A DNA stretch of 64,000 bases from Erythroxylum novogranatense (taxonomy: Eukaryota; Streptophyta; Magnoliopsida; Malpighiales; Erythroxylaceae): NCBI GenBank assembly GCA_029891385.1, contig CM057232.1, positions 67,579,824 through 67,643,823 on the forward strand, read 5' to 3'. Each line of letters begins with the position of its first letter. The stretch's first letter is position 1. The notes beneath the pieces are model-generated. The model ran no database searches. It saw only the letters and a list, made by a program, of their open reading frames with translations, and was not told the DNA's origin. Made by a program: the position numbers and the translations under genes. Shown one piece after another: positions 11,559-23,700 of this stretch.

Positions 11559-13440
11559 TGTAGGAAAATCCCGGTGTGAGCATCACATGCCCAAGGTGCG
11601 AAAAAACAAAAATTTTTGTTCCGGGACCTTCCCGAAAGCCAGGATCCATGTGTCTATATAACAAACTCAAACCATAACGGCCAAAGGAGACCGTCTCTAA
11701 CGGTATCCACGCAGAGATCGGAGAACCTAACCGGGACAAACCCTTTGACCCGGGAATAGCTAGAACAAATTAAAGACTGCTAGATCTTACCTTTGTTCTT
11801 GGAGAGCTTGGAATCACGATGGAGAAGGAAGATTGGTGAAGAAGAGATGAAGCCTTGGATGAAAGATGATGAACTTTAGGATTTTAGAAACTCTTTCTTC
11901 AACCCACGATGATCACCAAAGAGTCATTTCTTCATATATCTTTCTCAAAGATCAAGAAGAGAAGATCATCGTTTTTCACTCTTCTTTCATCACCAACGAG
12001 CATCTCCTCCTTCTCCTCATTCTTTTTGTCATTTAGTCATTAAAAGCCATTTTGATGACTAAGCCAATAAGGAAGCTTCTAAATGCTTCTTTTTTTCCTC
12101 CCACGTATTCATCATATATATATATTAATTAATTAATTACTTAATTAATTAATAATATATATATATAAATAAATGCTGAAGTGGTTCAGTCACACTGAGG
12201 TCGGTCCTACTGGCCTACCGGGTCCCGGTATGGGAAAAATCCCCAGAAACGTTTTTCAGCAATATCGATGTCGCGATCTCATCGGGACATATTTCGATCT
12301 CATCGGGATCCATTTAATCCTATTGCTCTCCATATATTGGATCTCTATCCAAAACTATTTTACGAATTCTCCGAGACACTCTTATGCGTGTGACTCATTA
12401 GATTCCCGATTATGTTGGCCACTTAGATCAACACTTAATCCAAGCAAGTCATGAGCGGTATCTAGCAAAACATCATGACCCCCGATTGACCGGAAAGTAA
12501 TTGCTTTGACGAATGAAGCTATATTCATCATGAACCATATTACGAACCTTTTCATAGACAATTGCCGTGCAATTCGTTCTTTCACCATGCTATACCCCAC
12601 TTGGTTATGAGTATGGGCAATGTGTCAACTCTTTACTAGACTGACTACGTAAAATCTAGTCCAAGTGATATCAGTTCTTGTCCTGGGACTCATTACTTAA
12701 TATGTCACTGAAGACACTCTTCATGACATATATATACTCCGGCCAGAGATTTCCAAGTAATGACCCTGACAAGAGGCCATGGGTATCATCTTCTGCTATC
12801 ACAAAAGTGGTGAATCCTCTATTGGCTACTCAATTACCTTCGAATACCTCAAGCTGTACCCAAGCACCACCCTATGAGCGACCTCTGTAAGGCAACAAGG
12901 AATGAAGTCAAAGCACAGAATCAGTATCCAAGATATCCTTGAGCACCTCAAGTCTAAGGATACTTGCACCATTGCTATGATGAGATTATCACTGACATTA
13001 GAATAGGACATCCATGTGATGATCTCATAGCAGGTCATCCAATGTACTTACTACCTCTAGTAAGCATCCACATCTCAACCCTAAATATCTCATATTTACA
13101 GCTTCTGAGATCCACTGCTTGATCAAATCAAGGAGCTTGAGATGTGCTAGTCTTTCCAGATTACCGATGTCTAATCTCAGTAATCCTATGACTAGGGATA
13201 ATTTAGATACTGACATAATTGCACATGATAGGAATCTCAGTAGTATGATCACATCACAATTTCCTTCATACTATGTCATATATCATGGACTTCATTAATT
13301 TGCTTATTGATCAATATCAGTTCATTAATAATGAACAGCAACGTAATGAAATATGCCTTTCTTTATTTATTCATAAAGACTGTATACAAATTTGTACAAA
13401 ATGCGCTAAAGGCGATTGCCTTCAGGGCACTACTCTAACA
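11559..13440 (-). repeat. Full LTR of the composite copia element (3' position relative to gag)
   Basis: The 1.88-kb LTR runs from TGTAGG to CTAACA on the plus strand (TGTTAGAG...CCTACA on the minus strand). It contains a TA-rich simple tract around 12113-12170 and matches 17065-18842 closely apart from a divergent stretch at about 11830-12110. A primer site lies on its left side although it also bounds the gag/integrase body on its right, so it serves as the 3' LTR of one unit and the 5' LTR of the next. Confidence 0.9.
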
Positions 13441-13935
13441 TTTTGTTAGTCCACATCTCATATGGAGTAACATCAACTGTCTTTGATGGAACTCTGTTTA
13501 GCAAGTAAACAGCTGTCTCAAGTGCATACCCCCAAAAAGATTTTGGTAATTTTGCAAAGCCCATCATCGATCGTACCATGTCTAACAAGATTCGATTTCT
13601 CCTTTCAGCCACACCATTATGCTGTGGTGTGTAAGGAGGAGTCCATTGAGATAAAATCTCATTATCTCTGAGATAATCTAAAAATTGTTGGTCTAAGTAT
13701 TCCCCACCACAATCGGATCGTAATGTCTTGATACTTTTCCCAAGTTAGTTTTCTACTTCATTTCGAATTGTTTGAACTTTTCAAATGCTTGATTTGTATC
13801 TCATCGAATCAGTACCCATATCGAGAATAATCATCGATAAAGGTAATGAAGTAAAGACAACCACTTCTAGCATGGATGGACATCGGACCACATACATCTG
13901 AATGTATTAAGTCTTATACTCCAGTCGCTCGTTCA
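13430..13935 (-). pseudogene. Copia integrase fragment fused to the LTR start
   Basis: The minus strand encodes the integrase core end: a CGGEYLDQQF-like stretch, TPQHNGVAERRNRILLD with the catalytic-Glu motif, and FWGYALETAVYLLNRVPSK. The 60-aa open part is at 13612-13430. The frame then reads YEMWTNK and runs straight into the LTR start (ATG TTA GAG TAG), losing all of RT and RNase H and the usual polypurine tract. An in-frame stop and frame change lie near 13740-13800. Confidence 0.85.
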
Positions 13936-14560
13936 CCCTTTCCCTTAAAGGGTAACTTAGTCATCTTGCCTAATAAACAAGATTCACATGTGTCATATGA
14001 TTCATAATCAAATGACCCTAAACTACCATTCTTATGGAGCTTAGCTATGCGTCTCTCATTTATATGGCCAAGGCGACAATGCCATAAGTAAGTTGATTTT
14101 AAATTATCTCGTTTATGTCTTTTCGTGTCATTGACATTCATAATTGGATGTGACATATCTAATATGTAAATTCTATTGCATAATGTACCCGTACCATAAA
14201 GCATTCCATTCAAACTAATAGAACAACCATTGTTACTAAAAGTCAAATAGAAACCAGCTCTATTTAAACAAGAAACAGACAATATGTTCTTTGTTAAAAC
14301 AGGTACAAAATAACATTCATCCAATTTAATTACAAGCCCACTGGGGAGTGACAAAAAATAAGTGCCTACGGCTAATGCAGCAACTCTTGCTTCATTTCCT
14401 ACACGCAGGTCTATCTCTCCCTTCATGAGCTGTCTACTGTCCCTGAGGTCCAGCATATCATTGCATTGCATATGTGTGAGCCACAACCGATATCTAATAC
14501 CCATATGTTATGGTCAGAAACAGTATTAACCTCAATGACAAACATACCTGAAGAAGCCGA
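13914..14560 (-). pseudogene. Copia protease and GAG-pre-integrase remnant
   Basis: The 196-aa minus-strand frame at 14504-13914 holds a protease-to-integrase linker (CYFVPVLTKNILSVSCLNRA). The pre-integrase zinc finger follows, with WHCRLGHINERRI and CESCLLGKMTKLPFKGKGER. The protease motif just upstream (WVLD-GCGSHIC type) is in another frame, so at least one frameshift separates them. Confidence 0.85.
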
Positions 14561-14603
14561 GGCATCTGATGCCTTCTTCTGCTTCAGTTCTTCCAGATAG
14601 ACT

Positions 14604-14954
14604 TTATAGCTTAAGCTTAGGTGGCGGCCTTGCCTGATGGAAGCAAGTTCCTTTCGGTGCAGTTTCTTTGGTTTTCTTCTTGGCTACACTTCCTTTCGGT
14701 TTCTTAGACCTTTTCTTCTTTAGATTCTTTTCCTTTGAACCAGAAGAAGTAGAGTCCACCACGAGCACTGGCTTGCTATCCTTCTTGATAGTGTCAACAG
14801 CAAGTGGATCAGGAAGTGGAACTTCTAGGACATAGCCCAGTTCCTCATATCTGATAACAATTCTCAGATTTCTCAGCCAATCGAGAAAGTTGGGTCCAGT
14901 TAATTTATTGGACTCCATAAGTGAGCACAAGTTCACACTAGAAGTCATCTTCAA
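14604..14954 (-). pseudogene. Truncated copia gag
   Basis: The 116-aa frame starts with a typical copia gag N-terminus (LTGPNFLDWLRNLRIVIR and EELGYVLEVPLPDP). It then jumps to a lysine-rich segment (KKKRSKKPKGSVAKKKTKE). The central capsid region and the zinc knuckle normally between and after these are missing, which points to an internal deletion. Confidence 0.85.
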
Positions 14955-15110
14955 TAACCTATAGGGAAAGAGAGAAAGAATGTTAGAATAGAATTACATG
15001 CATGATCATAAGGACTTGCATGACATGCATATGGCTCCCACTAGTTTCAAAGCATTCATAACCCTCATTACGAATCCAAGAAACATTATGACAAAAAGTC
15101 CTAGTGGGTC

Positions 15111-15290
15111 GATATCCGACATTACTAAAATGACCTTGGGTTTACCCAACAAGCCACCTTAGGTCAATCGGTAGGTATCCGTCATACCAATTGCATCATA
15201 GATATCCGACATTACTAAAATGACCTTGGGTTTACCCAACAAGCCACCTTAGATCAATCGGCAGGTATCGGTCATACCACTTGCATCTTA
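15111..15290. repeat. 90-bp direct tandem duplication in the copia leader
   Basis: Two copies start gatatccgacattactaaaa at 15111 and 15201 and carry the phrase gggtttacccaacaagccac. A few bases differ. They lie in the non-coding leader upstream of gag (minus-strand sense). Confidence 0.9.
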
Positions 15291-15726
15291 GATGCAACTA
15301 TCGACTAGTGCTATCAACTCGTGATGTATGCACACATATTGGGTTATCAACTCTTGATGCGCGTACATCTGATGTACACTACCCAATTTTGCCTCTGTCT
15401 ATGTTGACCTTGAGTTTACTCAACAAATCAATGCTTCTAGTGAAAACCGACCTATTAATCCTAAAATCTTATTTTCATGATTTGAATATATCCGTATAGA
15501 GTGAGCTTGGGTTTACCTAATAACCCGAACTCTATAAGAACTCTGGTTCTCCCCATATTAATGGAAGACGTTAGTTTTCATATTATGTGTGAAGGATTTC
15601 AAGCTCTGGTCTCATCATCCAAGCTGTAGGATTATAGTCACCATGACTATATGGAATGATTTACGACATTTCATCAATCACATTGAGTCTATACCTATAA
15701 TCATCCATCATCCCACCTAAGCATGT

Positions 15727-15945
15727 TGTAAGTCGACTTGTGTAAGTCGACTTATGCTACTCTGTACGTACAAGTCGACTTATACCATTGTGCAAGTCGA
15801 CTTATGATACTGTGCACGTACAAGTCGACTTATACCATTATGCAAGTCGACTTATGTGCACGAACAAGTCGACTTATGCATGTGTAAGTCGACTTACCTG
15901 AGGATACAAGTCGACTTATGCATATGTAAGTCGACTTATATATGT
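15727..15945. repeat. Ten-copy array of the palindrome AAGTCGACTT
   Basis: The 10-bp self-complementary word aagtcgactt occurs ten times in about 215 bp, separated by 8-20 bp spacers that alternate between forms such as ataccattgtgc and tgcatgtgt. It lies in the leader of the composite copia element, between gag and the primer site. Each core contains a SalI site and a CpG. Confidence 0.93.
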
Positions 15946-16220
15946 GGAAATGCTTTCTAATCGGCTAATTTCTAATCCGTTCAGTTCCAATTCACAATAC
16001 CAAGTGTAATATTCTTTACAATGATGTACCAATGAAACACTTTCATTGTATCATGCTTACCATGTATAATCATACTATACATGAAAAACTTGAATTTGAT
16101 GAATACACTATTATTCACTTAGATTTCCAAATAATTTTGCGAATATCAAACTATCACCCTAAGTATCTCTAGGTAGTCTACACTTTATCAAGACTACTTC
16201 GGCACTGGTCACAAAATTTG

Positions 16221-17064
16221 TGACGGCCAAAACAATCAAGATAAGGGAATATACTAACAAGACTCTAATAAGACACATTTGACATCCTAAATTGTTTGGA
16301 AACCCGATTTCAAGAAAATCATTTAGGCAAGCATACAAAATCAATATAACACATTTTTTATCACATTAAAAATGATCCAAGGCATTGGAATTGAGAAATA
16401 CACAATTTTTCATTTCAAACAAAACAGCTCCAGCAATTTTCTCAAAACTGCCAAGCTCTGTGTTTTGCTTGAAAAACTCATTGAAAAAATTTCAATAAAT
16501 TCTGAGAAAATTACAGAGGTAACAATATGTTCCCAACATGCTTCATGAATTTGTTCAGGATTTATTTCCAACAAAAACTCATCCAACCTTAGCAACAAAG
16601 CCAATGTAGAATCTGTGTTCCTCAACACAGTTATTCCCAGCAGCACACAATAAATTCTCAAATAAATAGTAAATCACCTCGAAAACATTTTTCCATTCTC
16701 ATAGACATTCATAAACATCTTAGAGACATGTTGATGAAAGTAAATCCGAAAAACAATTTTTCTACAATTTATTATCGAATTTATAAGCATGCCTGTTCAT
16801 TGAATGTGCACAAAGACAGCAACCAGAACATTAGGGAATAAATTAGCAAAACCATATCAAATCACATTGATAAATTATGGTCTTCCACAGACATATTCAA
16901 CAACATCTTATGAGCACATCTGAGCAAGAAAATTTTGAAAACCATATTTTTATACTGATTTCGAAATTAACACAGTCAACATGCATCATAGTCACAACCA
17001 ATAGGCAGCTCCGACCTTGTTATGATTTCTTCGTTATATACGACACAAGTGGCTTTGATACCAC
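16221..17064 (-). repeat. Leader segment next to the 5' LTR (first copy)
   Basis: This is the counterpart of 10724-11558. It lies between the leader repeats and the primer site of the right-hand LTR and is non-coding. Confidence 0.88.
17052..17063 (-). promoter_or_regulatory. tRNA-iMet primer-binding site
   Basis: The minus strand TGGTATCAAAGC differs from the perfect site by one base. It lies one base from the LTR terminus at 17065. Confidence 0.85.
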
Positions 17065-18842
17065 TGTAGGAAAATCCCGGTGTGTACATCACATGTACAC
17101 GATACGAAAAAATAAAAATTTTTTATTCCGGGACTTTCTCGAAAACCAGGATCCATGTGTCTATATAACAAGGTCAAACCATAACGACCAAAGGAGACCG
17201 TCTCTAACGGTATCCACGCAGAGATCGGAGAACCTAACCGGGGTAAACCCTTTGACCCGAGAATAGCTAGAACAAGGGAAAGAGTGCTAGCTCTTACCTT
17301 GTCCTTGGAAAGCTATGGAGAAACGATGAAGAGGAGAAGCTTGGAGAGTGATGATCGATGATGAAGATGAATAAAGAGAAAAACCTTTTTTATCTTCCAA
17401 ACCTTTCTTCCAATCCCACGATCATCATCATCTTCACTTATCTTTTTCATATGTCATATAACTCTTTTAAAGACACATTAAAGCTAACGGTGGAGGCTTG
17501 TCCACGTTAGCCATTATATATATATATATATATATATTAATTCTTTAATTAATTAATAAGATATATATATGTATATAAATGCTGAAGTGGTCCAGTCACA
17601 CTGGGGTCGGTCCTACCGGCCTACCGGGTCCCGGTATGGAAAAACTATCGCAAACTTTTTTCAGCAATATCGATGTCGCGATCTCATCAGGACATATCTC
17701 GATCTCATCGGGATCTATTTAATCCTATTGCTCTCCATTTATTGGATCTCTGTCCAAAACTATTTTACGAATTCTCCGAATCACTCTTATGCGTGTGACC
17801 CATTACGTTTCCGGTTATGTTGGCCACTTAGATTAACACTTAATCTGAGCAAGTCATGAGCGGTATCTAGCAACACATCATGACCCCCAATTGACCGGAA
17901 AGTAATTAGTTTGACGAATGAACCTATATTCATCATGGACCATATCACGAACCTTTCCATAGACAATTACTATGCAATTCGTCCTTTCACCATGCTATAC
18001 CCCACTTGGTTATGAGTATGGGCAAAGTGTCAACTCTTACTAGACTAACTACGTCAAATCTAGTCTAAGTGATATCAGTTCTCATCCTGGGACTCATTAC
18101 TTTATATGTCACTGAAGACACTCTTCATGACATACGTACTCCGGCCAGAGATTTCCAAGTAATGACCCTGACAAGAGGCCATGGGTATCATCTTCTGCTA
18201 TCACAGAAGTGGTGAATCCTCTATTGGCTATTCAATTACCTTTGAATACCTCAAGCTGTACCCAATCACCACCTTATGAGCGACCTATGTAAGGCAACAA
18301 GGAATTGAGTCAAAGCACAGAATCAGTATCCAAGATATCCTTGAGTACCTCAAGTCTAAGGATATTTGCACCATTGCTATGATGAGATTATCACTGACAT
18401 TAGAATAGGACATCCATGTGATCATCTCATAGCAGGTCATCCAATGTACTTACTACCTCTAGCAAGCATTCACATCTCAACCCTAAATATCTCATATTTA
18501 CAGTTTCTGAGATCCACTGCTTGATCAAATCAAGGAGTTTGAGATGTGCTAGTCTCTCCGGATTACCGATGTCTAGTTTCAGTAATCCTATGACTAGGGA
18601 TAATTTAGATACTGACATAATTGCACATGATAGGAATCTCAGTAGTATGATCACATCATAATTTCCTTCATGCTATGTCATATATCATGGACTTCATTAA
18701 ATTGCTTATTGATCAATATCAGTTCATAAATAATGAACATCAAATTAATGAAATATGTCTTTCTTTATTTATTCATAAAGTATGTACACAACTTTGTACA
18801 AAACGCGTTAAAGACGATTGCCTTTAGGACACTACTCTAACA
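17065..18842 (-). repeat. 5' LTR of the composite copia element
   Basis: The 1.78-kb LTR begins TGTAGG and ends CTAACA on the plus strand, with a TA repeat around 17515-17573. The last ~1.25 kb is nearly collinear with 12190-13440. AAATT follows at 18843. Confidence 0.92.
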
Positions 18843-19740
18843 AAATTGTGTCTTAATTTTCGCATAAAAAGATTTAAAAATAGAAAATAGTTATGAACGA
18901 GCTTTCATTAAGAATAACCAAGTGTAACCAGAATAATCACCAATAAATTTAACAAATTATTGCAATCGCAAAACAAAAGAGGCACGACAGGGACCCTAAA
19001 TATTTGAATGAACTAACTCAAAAGGGGATGTAACTCGTTTATTGACACGCTTTGGGAAGGAACTCTGAGAATGCTTTCCAAGCTAACAAGACTCACAATC
19101 TAAGGAAGATAAAGTAGGTAAATTAGGCACCATCTTTTGAAGCTTTGATAAACTATGATGACCCAAAAGATTATGAATTAGAATGGAAGGTTTTGAAATA
19201 GTGCATGCTGTTGGTGAAGGAGGTAGATTTAACTAATAAAGGCCTTATGTCTCATTTCCTACACTAATCATCTGTCTCATGCTGTCATCTTATATAATAA
19301 CAGAGTTTTCATTAAAAGTAATAGAACAATTTAAAGATCGTGTAAGTTTACTTATGAATACAAGATTAAAAGGGACAATTAGGAATATAAAGAACAGAGT
19401 CTAAATGCAACAATGGAAATGGATGAACAGAATCCACAACCTTAACAACAGCTTGAGTCCCACTAGATAAAGTGATAGGAGGAAAAGATGTAGTACTAAA
19501 AAAGTGAGAGAGTAAATGTGGGTTACTAGAAATATGATCAGAAGCACCAAAATCAAGTACCCAAGGGAAAGACTGAGTGAGGCATGTTACAAGATTATCC
19601 GAATGAGCTATCGAAGCAACGAAGGAGGAAGACTGCGTAGTTGCTTGATACTTGAGATACTCTTTAGAATTAGTACCAGTACAAGTCAATGATTGTTGAG
19701 GTTGTTGAGTAGAGGTCTCAGATTAAAGGTCAAACAGATC
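18843..19740 (-). pseudogene. Outer copia pol, 5' part: protease, pre-integrase, integrase start
   Basis: The 107-aa minus-strand frame at 19689-19366 contains the aspartic protease site as WVLDFGASDHIS. Most copia proteases read D-S-G here, so the Ser has become Phe. Downstream (19365-18843) in broken frames are a pre-integrase domain (LLGHHSLSKLQKMV), LGKHSQSSFPKR and the integrase entry DYSGYTWLFLMKARS. The fragment stops at the AAATT duplication and resumes at 10336. Confidence 0.9.
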
Positions 19741-19816
19741 AGTATGAACAACATTAGCAACTCGTAGTCAACCATGCAATTTATAACATTTTTCCTTAGT
19801 ACTCTGAGACTGAGAG

Positions 19817-22800
19817 TGTAACATCTCGTTACTTATATTAAGGCTAGAATTGTGTATTATGAGAAATTACTGAGAAATTAGAACGTGCATATCATGCTTT
19901 GCACATTTTTGCACATACATGAGAATTTTAATTATTGCACATGAATATGATTGTACATGCATTCATTGACATTTTTCAAATTTAATTGAGTTAATGCGAT
20001 TAACATGTGAATTGTTAATTATTTATAGTGAAATCTTATTTGGAGCGTATTATGATTATTTTGAAATTTTTGGTGAATTTTAAGAAATTTTTAGAAATTT
20101 GAGGTATTTTGGACTAGGAAATATAGCCAATCAAATTGTGACAATTGGCTCACGTGAATAGTGACATGTGAAAGACATGCAAACATACACGTATTTTGAT
20201 GTTTTGAGTAAGGAAAGTTTACTGTAGCTATTATTCTTCACTATGAAGAAACAATCAGCACCGAATAGCAAATTGTTATGCTTTCTAAGTACTTGATTCA
20301 CTCTTATTGCTAGAACTAATTGTTGGATCAAGTAAATGATTTTGATGATGATTCACTGTTGTTGATTCTGCATATGAATTTATCATGACCTATTAGAAAA
20401 GTGCAGTTTCGGTGGTTAATGAATGAGATGATAAATGAAAGATTAGTGAAATAGGAATTGTCCAAAAAAGTATGAAATAGGCTCTGTTGTTATATTGAAA
20501 TGGATATGCAAAAGTGCTGAAAAGTTGATGTAAAAATATGTACTTTTTTTTGGTTTAGAGAAATCCGAATATGGTGATTTCATTGTTCATGCACGAAATT
20601 GTGAAGTATTTTTATAGATGGATTTACATAAATTTAAATGAGTTAAATGATATGAAATGAAGTTTTGGTGAGGTCTTGCAATAGTGTTGCTTAAATGATA
20701 AATTTATGATGAAACGAATGAGTAGAAAAAAATGGAAAAATGCATAAGATGAATTTAGAAAGAGAAACGAATTGCATAAACTAAAAATTGTATGTACGAG
20801 AATCAGATTTTTGATTTGTTTTGTGCTGATGAGCTAAATTTTAGTTAGAAGAATTGGTTGGATTGTTATTTGTGTTGATTGAAGAAGATTGAAGTAAGAA
20901 TCAAAATCTGGAAAATACAGTAGAGAGAGAGAGAATTTGTGAAGTTTCGATTTTGTGATTTTTGATGTGTAAACTTGAATTTGATTTGTTTAGAGATTGT
21001 ATAGAAGTTAGAAATGCATTATGGATGTGTTAGAAGTGAGTAATATGGGAAAGAAGGGAAATAAATGGAAGAAAAAGAGGAAGCTATTCGGTGTAGGAAG
21101 CAGGTCACGAGTCGCGATTGTGCATCTCTGAAGAAGATCACAAGAAAGCACAATCGCCTTTAACCTTTTTCAAATAGTTTGCTTCTGAACATCCTTTGGT
21201 ATTTTTGTTATAACTTCTTCACCCGATGTCCAAATGACTTGATTATTGAACCAATAGATTTATAAGACATTGCTCTTCATCTTGACCAAAAATTTAAACT
21301 ATATGAAATGGATTGATTGATAAATTGAAGATGAAAATATTGACTGTATTGAAGTATGATAACTGAAATGATTTTTACTGAACATACTTCGGTATTGTGA
21401 TTATATTTTGACCTATAGGTTTCTAAAAGGAATGATTCTTAATTTGAAATGAACTAGAGTCGTAAGGCTACAAATTGTCTAAAGAGATCAAATTTTAATC
21501 CTGTCATTAAGAATTGAAAAATCTGACTTGAAGTTGAATACAGAGTACAGTTATGTTTTAAGAATAGTCCAAAGTAAATTGAGTATAACTTTGGAAATAT
21601 CGAATCAAATTGAATGATCTTTGCATCATTAGAAAGTTAAAACATTGGAGAAAAATTTTCTAGAATGAAGTGTTTCCTAATTGTTTCAATTACCTTATCA
21701 GAATAAATATACAAAGTTGACCCAAAAACATGTTGTTAGAAAATTTGAAATGATCAATTGAGTTATGAAATTAACTTTACATTGTTTTATTGTGCTCCAA
21801 ACCCTAAGTACTAATATTATTAATGATGGTTTTGATATATGAATGATATGGTAATAAGAATTCAATAAGATACCTGAGATTGTCATTAAACATGCATTGT
21901 GCATTTTTTATATACATAGATGTGCATAAAGGCATGTTTATACATTTGTGAAAAAGTGTGATATTTATAAGTGTGTTTTGTATGATATAGAGGAGCACAT
22001 TGGACGTCAGTCAGACATTGCCGAACCATCCAGGCAATAACATATCAGAGCGTACTGTGAGTCAACCTAGATTTTTTTCCTATTGATTTGATTTGTTTGA
22101 CCTCCAATTATGAACTGTTTGTGTTTTGTTTATGAATTCCGGACTTAAAGTCCGAGGAGTTAATATATGGGAATGTATTGAAAGTGCTTTGAATTGATGT
22201 GAAATTCTGAATAATATTTGTATTCTCAACAAAAGTTGAATACCAAACTTAGGTCCGATGACTACGATATTCTAACCATGCATCATATGTGATTGTTATA
22301 CATGGCATATTCTGTATTTGATGCATTTCATAAAATGCATCTTCATATAAAGGCGTTGTGAACGGAGTAGCCAGTATGAAAGTGCTTGCACGTAAAGCTT
22401 TGCTCCTTGATTTCTAATTCTGCACATAAAGCTATGCTCTGTGATTCTGTTCTGATTGAGCCCAATGAGTCAGTATTTATATATGTATGCGATAGGCACT
22501 TGGTTATAACATTAATAACAAATATGGAGTCTCGTTTGCATTTGTATTTATAAATATCCATTCTGATTTGCAATGGTTACATGTTATGCCATATTAATGT
22601 GAGTATTTGTAATATACATGTTTTGAATAAATATTTGTGAAATATATGATTTGTGTATAGGACCTGGTTGAAATCATCAACGATGGTTCGCTCATTGAAT
22701 TCGCAAAATTCATCAAAATTGTAACCTGACTTTTCAGGTACGAGACAGGAGACCTAGTTTCTTAATCTGGATTAGAGAAACATTTTGGACTAATTATGGC

Positions 22801-23074
22801 TTAGAGGTCTGTCAGCTGACATCAGAAGAGTTGTAATTTGTATTTTGTAGTTTGTAGTTTTTGTCTAGAACTTGTATAAAGTTTGTAAAATACAATGTAA
22901 GCTTTCGTGAATGAATGTAGTGAAAGGTTTTTAATTTTCGGGACTTTTAATGAAGTTAGTTGATGCCATGTGTAAGTTGGATTTGTTTTTGTTTTAACAT
23001 ACCATTATCATAAGATATATACTTGAATGTCCTTAGATGTTCAGGTATATACTTTATAGTAGTAGGATGTTACA
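19817..23074 (+). mobile_element. Solo LTR of a long-LTR gypsy-type element (copy A)
   Basis: The ends are TGTAACATCTCG and GGATGTTACA, flanked by a perfect GAGAG duplication (19812-19816 and 23075-23079). There is no primer site, polypurine tract or coding region inside the 3258 bp, so this is a single LTR left after LTR-LTR recombination or a non-coding derivative. Shared blocks with 35746-38915, 39875-45757 and 50187-52761 define one family. These are a hairpin-forming repeat at 22378-22470, a GTGAGT site at 22057, a dyad near 22694-22710, and TTTTCAG at 22731-22737. It sits in the gag-protease spacer of the outer copia element. The assignment to gypsy rests on LTR length and TGTAACATC termini. 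Confidence 0.88.
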
Positions 23075-23079
23075 GAGAG

Positions 23080-23700
23080 GCTAAAGAGAAAGAATTAACT
23101 AATGGAGATTCTATCATAATGCTAAGGGAAGAAACACGTAGTAGTTGAGCAAATAATTCATCTAAAGAAGGTATAGTAGGACTTGCCAAATCCGATCTTG
23201 TACCAAAGTGAGTTTAGTACTAATGGCAATAAGAGTAAGAACCATAAAAAAACTAATCTCGCTGTGCAAGATCTTCTGCTGCAGACTTACCAATAGGTAA
23301 TAACAGGTTGAATTCTATTTTCAGGGAGCTCATCCTACTAAGAAATTCAGACATATGCATATCCTGTTGTTTAAGATTAACCAAATTTGACACTATAAAG
23401 TATAATCTTTGAATGTCATTAGTATAAATTAACTTTGCTTGACTCCATACCTCAACACAAGTTCTGTAGGCTTTATAAATAGGGTGAAGTTAAGGATCAA
23501 TTGTTGGCCATAACATACTACATAATAAAGCTTCAATTTGTACCCAAGTAGATGTATTTGTTTCAATATCCTCATCCCTAATAGTTAAGTGATCAACTAA
23601 ACCTTGAACTATGAACCACAATCTAACATAGGCAACCCATGAGGTATAATTAGAATTACGTACTAATTTCTCTATCATAATTAAAGGAAGAAAATAAAGG
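23080..23700 (-). pseudogene. Outer copia gag
   Basis: The start of gag is at 23678 (minus strand), with NYTSWVAYVRLWFIVQGLVD, the usual copia gag N-terminal helix region, in a 62-aa frame to 23490. Further gag sequence continues leftward in broken frames (phrases like MHMSEFLSRMSSL) until the GAGAG duplication at 23075-23079. The zinc-knuckle part is not evident. Confidence 0.8.

Larger units (their letters stand above)
10337..18842 (-). mobile_element. Composite copia element with two full LTRs and one partial LTR, nested in the outer copia integrase
   Basis: The outer ends are TG (10337) and CA (18842), flanked by a perfect 5-bp duplication AAATT (10332-10336 and 18843-18847). On the minus strand the order is LTR (18842-17065), primer site, leader, truncated gag, protease/pre-integrase remnant, integrase start, LTR (13440-11559), primer site, a second copy of the leader start, and a partial LTR (about 10720-10337). 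RT and RNase H are absent. The unit therefore behaved as one insertion or was rearranged afterwards by LTR-LTR exchange. It interrupts the outer element between the integrase segments YAKIKTQF and FVLRSDNAREYLS. Confidence 0.9.

Noticed and set aside
12173..13252. Several frames repeated at 17569-18654
   Set aside because: They are LTR sequence of the composite copia element present in two copies.
15727..15945. CRISPR-like array
   Set aside because: The repeated unit is only a 10-bp palindrome with short, recurring spacers in a plant retrotransposon leader.
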